Positions 60,229-64,000 of a DNA stretch of 64,000 bases are shown piece by piece (position 1 is the stretch's first letter; every line of letters begins with the position of its first letter). The stretch comes from Flexivirga oryzae (GTDB lineage: Bacteria > Actinomycetota > Actinomycetes > Actinomycetales > Dermatophilaceae): contig NZ_JACHVQ010000001.1 in NCBI RefSeq assembly GCF_014190805.1, positions 868,001 to 932,000 on the forward strand, in the 5' to 3' direction. The translations under genes and the position numbers were made by a program. The notes beneath the pieces are model-generated. The model was given only the letters and a program-made list of their open reading frames with translations. It was not told the origin of the DNA and did no database searches.

Positions 60229-62138
60229 CCGATCTGGAGCCGCAGACCCTGCCGACCGCCGACGAAGCCCTCGACTGGGTCAGTCGCACTTGCGACGGCG
60301 GGCTGGACCGCGCACGGACCCTGGTGGCCGACTTCAAGCAGGCACCGCCGGCCGCAGCGCTGGACGTGCTGCACGCGTGGAACGACATACACGTCGCGCT
60401 CGGTGACGCCGCCGGGATCGCCGGCGTCTACTCCGAGGCCGACCCGTCCGGCGACGTGCGCGACGCGGCCGAGAAGGCCATGCAGCGGCTGGACGCGTTC
60501 TCCACCGAACTCGGCATGGACCGCGAGGTGTTCGCCGTCCTGGACGCCGTCGACGAGAGCGGCCTGGACGGCACGGCGCGGCGGTTCCTGGAGCGCACGC
60601 TGCGTGACTTCCGGCGCAGCGGTGTCGACCAGGACGACGCCACCCGCGCCCGACTCACCGAGCTCGCCGAGTTGGAGCTGAAGGCCAGCCAGGAGCACAG
60701 CAAGAACATCCGGGAGGGCGTGCGGTCCATCACGGTCCCGCCCGAGGCGCTCGCCGGTATGCCGCAGGACTGGCTGGACGCGCACCCGGCCGGTGACGAC
60801 GGTCTGGTGACGGTGACCACCGACTACCCCGACTCCATCCCGTTGATCACCTTCTGCAGCGACGCCTCGACCCGTATGTCGATGACGCTGGAACGCCTCA
60901 ACGTCGCCTGGCCGGCCAACGACGCCGTGCTGCAACGGATCCTCGAGCTGCGCGCGGAGCACGCGGGGCTGCTCGGTTACGACACCTGGGCGGACTACGA
61001 CGCCGAGGTGAAGATGATCGGAAACGCCTCTGCCATCGGCGAATTCATCGACAAGATCACCGACGCCGCGGCCGACAGCGCCCAGCGCGACAAGGCCGTG
61101 CTGCTGCAGCGCTTCCAGCAGGACGTGCCCGAGGCGACCGACATCTCGTCGGCCGATCTGACCTACTACTCGGAGCTGGTCCGCAAGGAGCAGTACGCCG
61201 TCGACGCGCAGCTGGTGCGCACCTACTTCACCTTCGAGAAGGTCCGCCAGGGGCTGCTGGACGTCACCGGGCGGCTCTTCGGGATCGGGTTCGAACCGGT
61301 CGACGTGGTGACCTGGCACGAGGACGTCGCGGCATACGACGTGGTCCGCGACGGGGACCGGATCGGGCGGATCTACCTCGACCTGCACCCTCGGGACGGG
61401 AAGTACAAGCACGCCGCGCAGTTCGACCTGCGCGGCGGAGTGCGCGGCCGGCAGCTGCCCGAGGGCGTGCTGATGTGCAACTTCGGCCGAGGGCTGATGG
61501 AGCACGACGAGGTCGTCACGCTCTTCCACGAGTTCGGGCACCTGATCCACCATGTGCTCGGCGGCGACCAGGAGTGGATCACCTTCGCCGGCGTCGCCAC
61601 CGAATGGGACTTCGTCGAGGCGCCCAGTCAGATGCTGGAGGAGTGGGCCTGGGACGCCGACGTGCTCGCGACCTTCGCGACCGACGAGCACGGGGAGACG
61701 ATCCCGGCCGGCCTGGTGGCCAAGATGCGCCGGGCGGACGACTTCGGCAAGGGATTCCAGGCCCGGACCCAGATGTTCTACGCCGCCTTGTCGTTGAACA
61801 TCCACCTGCGCAGGTATGACGACCTCACCGCCGTCGTGCGCGACCTGCAGGCGAGGTACTCGGTCTTCCCGTACGTGCCGGACACCCACTTCCACTGCGC
61901 GTTCGGGCACCTGGACGGCTACAGCTCCGGCTACTACACCTACATGTGGTCGCTGGTCATCGCCAAGGACATGTTCAGCGCCTTCTCTGCGGACGATCTC
62001 TTCGACGCCGAGGTCGCCGGGCGCTACCGCGACACGGTGCTCGTGCCGGGCGGCAGCAAGGACGCCGCCGACCTGGTCGCCGACTTCCTCGGCCGCCCCT
62101 ACACGTTCGACGCCTACGCCGCCTGGCTGGCCGAGTGA
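60225..62138 (+). CDS. M3-family oligopeptidase
   Basis: 637 aa from ATG 60225. The zinc-metallopeptidase motif HEFGHLIHH is at about 433-441, with the third ligand in VEAPSQMLEEW. The large helical surroundings match oligopeptidase A / Dcp-type enzymes, which degrade short peptides in the cytoplasm; no signal peptide. First normal chromosomal gene after the mutM accretion zone. Confidence 0.93.
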   Translation: MTDLEPQTLPTADEALDWVSRTCDGGLDRARTLVADFKQAPPAAALDVLHAWNDIHVALGDAAGIAGVYSEADPSGDVRDAAEKAMQRLDAFSTELGMDREVFAVLDAVDESGLDGTARRFLERTLRDFRRSGVDQDDATRARLTELAELELKASQEHSKNIREGVRSITVPPEALAGMPQDWLDAHPAGDDGLVTVTTDYPDSIPLITFCSDASTRMSMTLERLNVAWPANDAVLQRILELRAEHAGLLGYDTWADYDAEVKMIGNASAIGEFIDKITDAAADSAQRDKAVLLQRFQQDVPEATDISSADLTYYSELVRKEQYAVDAQLVRTYFTFEKVRQGLLDVTGRLFGIGFEPVDVVTWHEDVAAYDVVRDGDRIGRIYLDLHPRDGKYKHAAQFDLRGGVRGRQLPEGVLMCNFGRGLMEHDEVVTLFHEFGHLIHHVLGGDQEWITFAGVATEWDFVEAPSQMLEEWAWDADVLATFATDEHGETIPAGLVAKMRRADDFGKGFQARTQMFYAALSLNIHLRRYDDLTAVVRDLQARYSVFPYVPDTHFHCAFGHLDGYSSGYYTYMWSLVIAKDMFSAFSADDLFDAEVAGRYRDTVLVPGGSKDAADLVADFLGRPYTFDAYAAWLAE

Positions 62139-62197
62139 AATGTTCCGTCATACGACCTCGGCACCACGGCGGGTCGGCGGGGTGAGAACCTGTGCAC

Positions 62198-63655
62198 ATG
62201 ACGCAGAACACATCGGCGGTTGACCGGGTCAAGAAGCAACTGTTCATCGGTGGCGAGTGGCGCGATGCGGAGGGTGGCAAGACCCTCGAGGTCGACAATC
62301 CGGCGACCGGCGGCGAGCTGGCCCGGGTGGCCGACGCGTCGGTCGCGGACGGTGGCGCCGCACTGACCGCGGCGGCCGACGCCCAGGCGGAGTGGGCGAG
62401 GACCGCGCCACGCGAGCGCAGCGAAATCCTGCGCCGCGCTTACGAACTCATCGTTCGCGACACCGACGTCTTCGCCGAGCTGATGACCCTGGAGATGGGC
62501 AAGCCGCTGGCCGAGTCGCGTGGTGAGGTGGTGTACGGGTCGGAGTTCTTCCGCTGGTTCGCCGAGGAGGCGGTGCGTATTTCGGGTCGCTACTCGGTCG
62601 CCCCGAACGGCGCGACCCGGCTGATGACGCTGAAGCAGCCGGTCGGCCCGACGCTGATGATCACGCCGTGGAACTTCCCGCTGGCGATGGGCACCCGCAA
62701 GATCGGCCCGGCGGTCGCGGCCGGTTGCACGATGGTCGTCAAACCGGCGGCCGAGACCCCGTTGACGATGCTCTACCTCGCCCAGGTGATGCAGGAGGCG
62801 GGGCTGCCGGCGGGCGTGCTCAACGTGGTCACCACGAGCGACAGCGGCGGCGTGATGGAGCCGCTGATCCGGGACCCGCGCTCGCGCAAGCTGACGTTCA
62901 CCGGGTCGACCCCGGTGGGCCGCAAGCTGATCGAGCAGTCGGCGCAGCAGGTGCTGCGGGTGTCGATGGAGCTGGGCGGCAACGCGCCGTTCATCGTCTT
63001 CGACGACGCCGACCTGGACGCCGCGGTCGAGGGCGCGATGCTGGCGAAGATGCGCAACATCGGCGAGGCCTGCACGGCGGCCAACCGCTTCTTCGTGCAC
63101 GCGGACGTGGCGGCCGAGTTCAGCGAGAAGTTCGCCGCCCGGATGGCCGCACTGACCGTCGGCGACGGTATGGCGGACGGCGTCAACGTCGGCCCGCTGA
63201 TCAACGCCAAGGCCGTCGACAAGGTGACCGCCTTGGTCACGGACGCGACCGACCGCGGCGCGCGCGTGGTCACCGGCGGCGCGAAGGGTGAGGGTGCGGG
63301 CTTCTTCTTCAACCCGACCGTGATCACCGACCTGCCGGGCGACGCCGACATGGCTCGGGAGGAGATCTTCGGGCCGGTCGCCGCCATCCAGACCTTCACC
63401 GACGAGGACGAGGTCATCCGGCGGGCGAACGAGACCGAATACGGCCTGGTCGGCTACTTCTTCACCCGCGACTACGCCCGCGTGCTGCGGGTGAGCGAGG
63501 GCCTGGAGTACGGCATGGTCGGCGTCAACCAGGGCGTGGTGTCCAACCCCGCGGCGCCGTTCGGTGGGGTGAAGGCCAGCGGCTTCGGTCGCGAAGGCGG
63601 CTTCGAGGGCATCGAGGAGTACCTGGAGACCAAGTACGTCGGCCTCGCCCTCTGA
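62198..63655 (+). CDS. NAD(P)-dependent aldehyde dehydrogenase, succinate-semialdehyde dehydrogenase-like
   Basis: 485 aa from ATG 62198. The ALDH landmarks are MITPWNFPLAMGTRKIGPA for cofactor binding, the general base glutamate in MELGGNAPF, and the nucleophilic cysteine in NIGEACTAANRF. FGREGGFEGIEEYLETKY at the end is typical of GabD-type enzymes. Substrate most likely succinate semialdehyde, judged by family resemblance only. Confidence 0.9.
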   Translation: MTQNTSAVDRVKKQLFIGGEWRDAEGGKTLEVDNPATGGELARVADASVADGGAALTAAADAQAEWARTAPRERSEILRRAYELIVRDTDVFAELMTLEMGKPLAESRGEVVYGSEFFRWFAEEAVRISGRYSVAPNGATRLMTLKQPVGPTLMITPWNFPLAMGTRKIGPAVAAGCTMVVKPAAETPLTMLYLAQVMQEAGLPAGVLNVVTTSDSGGVMEPLIRDPRSRKLTFTGSTPVGRKLIEQSAQQVLRVSMELGGNAPFIVFDDADLDAAVEGAMLAKMRNIGEACTAANRFFVHADVAAEFSEKFAARMAALTVGDGMADGVNVGPLINAKAVDKVTALVTDATDRGARVVTGGAKGEGAGFFFNPTVITDLPGDADMAREEIFGPVAAIQTFTDEDEVIRRANETEYGLVGYFFTRDYARVLRVSEGLEYGMVGVNQGVVSNPAAPFGGVKASGFGREGGFEGIEEYLETKYVGLAL

Positions 63656-63738
63656 CCCGCGGGACCGACCCTGTGGACAACTTCTGCGGCGGATGAGCTC
63701 CTGCTCCTAGCCTCGTGCTGACGAGGAAGGAGCAGGCG

Positions 63739-64000
63739 ATGCAGGAGCTGGACGTCGCACCGGGATCGCTGGACCCGGTGGCCGCTGCGCTGCGCGCGGT
63801 GGACGACGGCGGTGCCACCAGGCTGGCGCGCGCCGTCGTCGAGGACCTGATCGACGGTCTCGGCGGGGACGGTTCCCTGGCCGATGCCGACGACATCCTG
63901 TCGCAGGTCGTGGACCTGCTTGCGCAGCGGACCAGCGGGATCGGTGACCGGCTGAGCGTGGCGGCCGGCGCCTACCGGCGCGCCGAATGGCTCGCCCGGC
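63739..64000 (+). CDS. 5' part of an unknown gene, possibly an ESX/EspC-like protein
   Basis: 87 residues are visible before the window ends. ATG 63739 is preceded by AAGGAG. The start MQELDVAPGSLDPVAAALRA and the helical, Ala/Asp-rich continuation resemble the small helical-hairpin proteins of type VII secretion loci, but this is only a weak likeness. The upstream 83 bases contain one DnaA-box-like TGTGGACAA (63672-63680). Confidence 0.5.
   Translation, partial: MQELDVAPGSLDPVAAALRAVDDGGATRLARAVVEDLIDGLGGDGSLADADDILSQVVDLLAQRTSGIGDRLSVAAGAYRRAEWLAR

Noticed and set aside
63672..63680. Single DnaA-box-like 9-mer before the last gene
   Set aside because: An isolated 9-mer is expected by chance at this scale; no cluster or AT-rich unwinding region accompanies it.

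Overview
This window is chromosomal DNA from a high-GC Gram-positive bacterium of the Actinomycetota. The best fit is Micrococcales, near Dermacoccaceae or Intrasporangiaceae; this rests on gene content and style and was not tested against a database. The indicators are a HupB-type HU with a long lysine/alanine tail, a CofC/FbiD gene for coenzyme F420, a DUF222/13E12 HNH gene, an actinobacterial IclR regulator (LtbR/NdgR type) divergent from leuCD, the clpS-DUF2017 pair, and frequent GTG starts. The gene order cofC-plsC-gpsA ... ddl-DUF3515-Lrp-thiL ... rpmB-DAK2-recG-rsmD-coaD-yceD-rpmF-rnc-mutM is also typical.

Layout. 1-4.4 kb: accessory genes (unknown protein, DUF222-HNH protein, small membrane, zinc-ribbon and secreted proteins). 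4.6-14.7 kb: a defence operon. It opens with an HTH + degenerate N6-methylase + specificity-like fusion, followed by hsdM, hsdS, hsdR, darT and darG, with overlaps or very short gaps throughout; the DarT appears to carry an internal deletion. 14.6-21.6 kb: small membrane and YjbR proteins, an APC permease, an RDD protein, homogentisate dioxygenase and a secreted 5'-nucleotidase. 21.6-27.7 kb: HelD, a nicotinate/nicotinamide salvage cluster (pncB-GNAT-GNAT-pncA), and divergent clpS-DUF2017. 27.7-30.3 kb: gltX, a HAD hydrolase, tRNA-Gln(CTG) and tRNA-Glu(CTC). 30.4-34.7 kb: LysR, EamA, MerR, DUF4188 and IclR genes. 34.8-46.9 kb: leuCD, hupB, cofC, plsC, gpsA, a Cys/Met-metabolism PLP enzyme, ddl, DUF3515, Lrp-like, thiL and a sodium:solute symporter with a small partner. 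46.9-47.4 kb: a non-coding block with a duplicated palindromic element. 47.4-55.1 kb: the core translation, repair and CoA block from rpmB to mutM.

55.1-60.2 kb is an accretion zone behind mutM. The 3' end of mutM is present three times: the intact gene end, a near-identical copy 2.7 kb downstream, and a decayed copy a further 2.1 kb downstream. These bracket two cargo segments, NUDIX + HipBA and an unknown gene + Phd-type antitoxin + membrane protein. An orphan FitA-like antitoxin with only a stub of its toxin follows. No recombinase is visible. Normal chromosome resumes with an M3 peptidase, an aldehyde dehydrogenase and a gene cut by the window end.

The strongest leads for something undescribed are the mutM-end repeats, which look like gene-end attachment sites without an integrase, and the six-gene RM/DarTG operon with its degenerate methylase fusion and shortened DarT.
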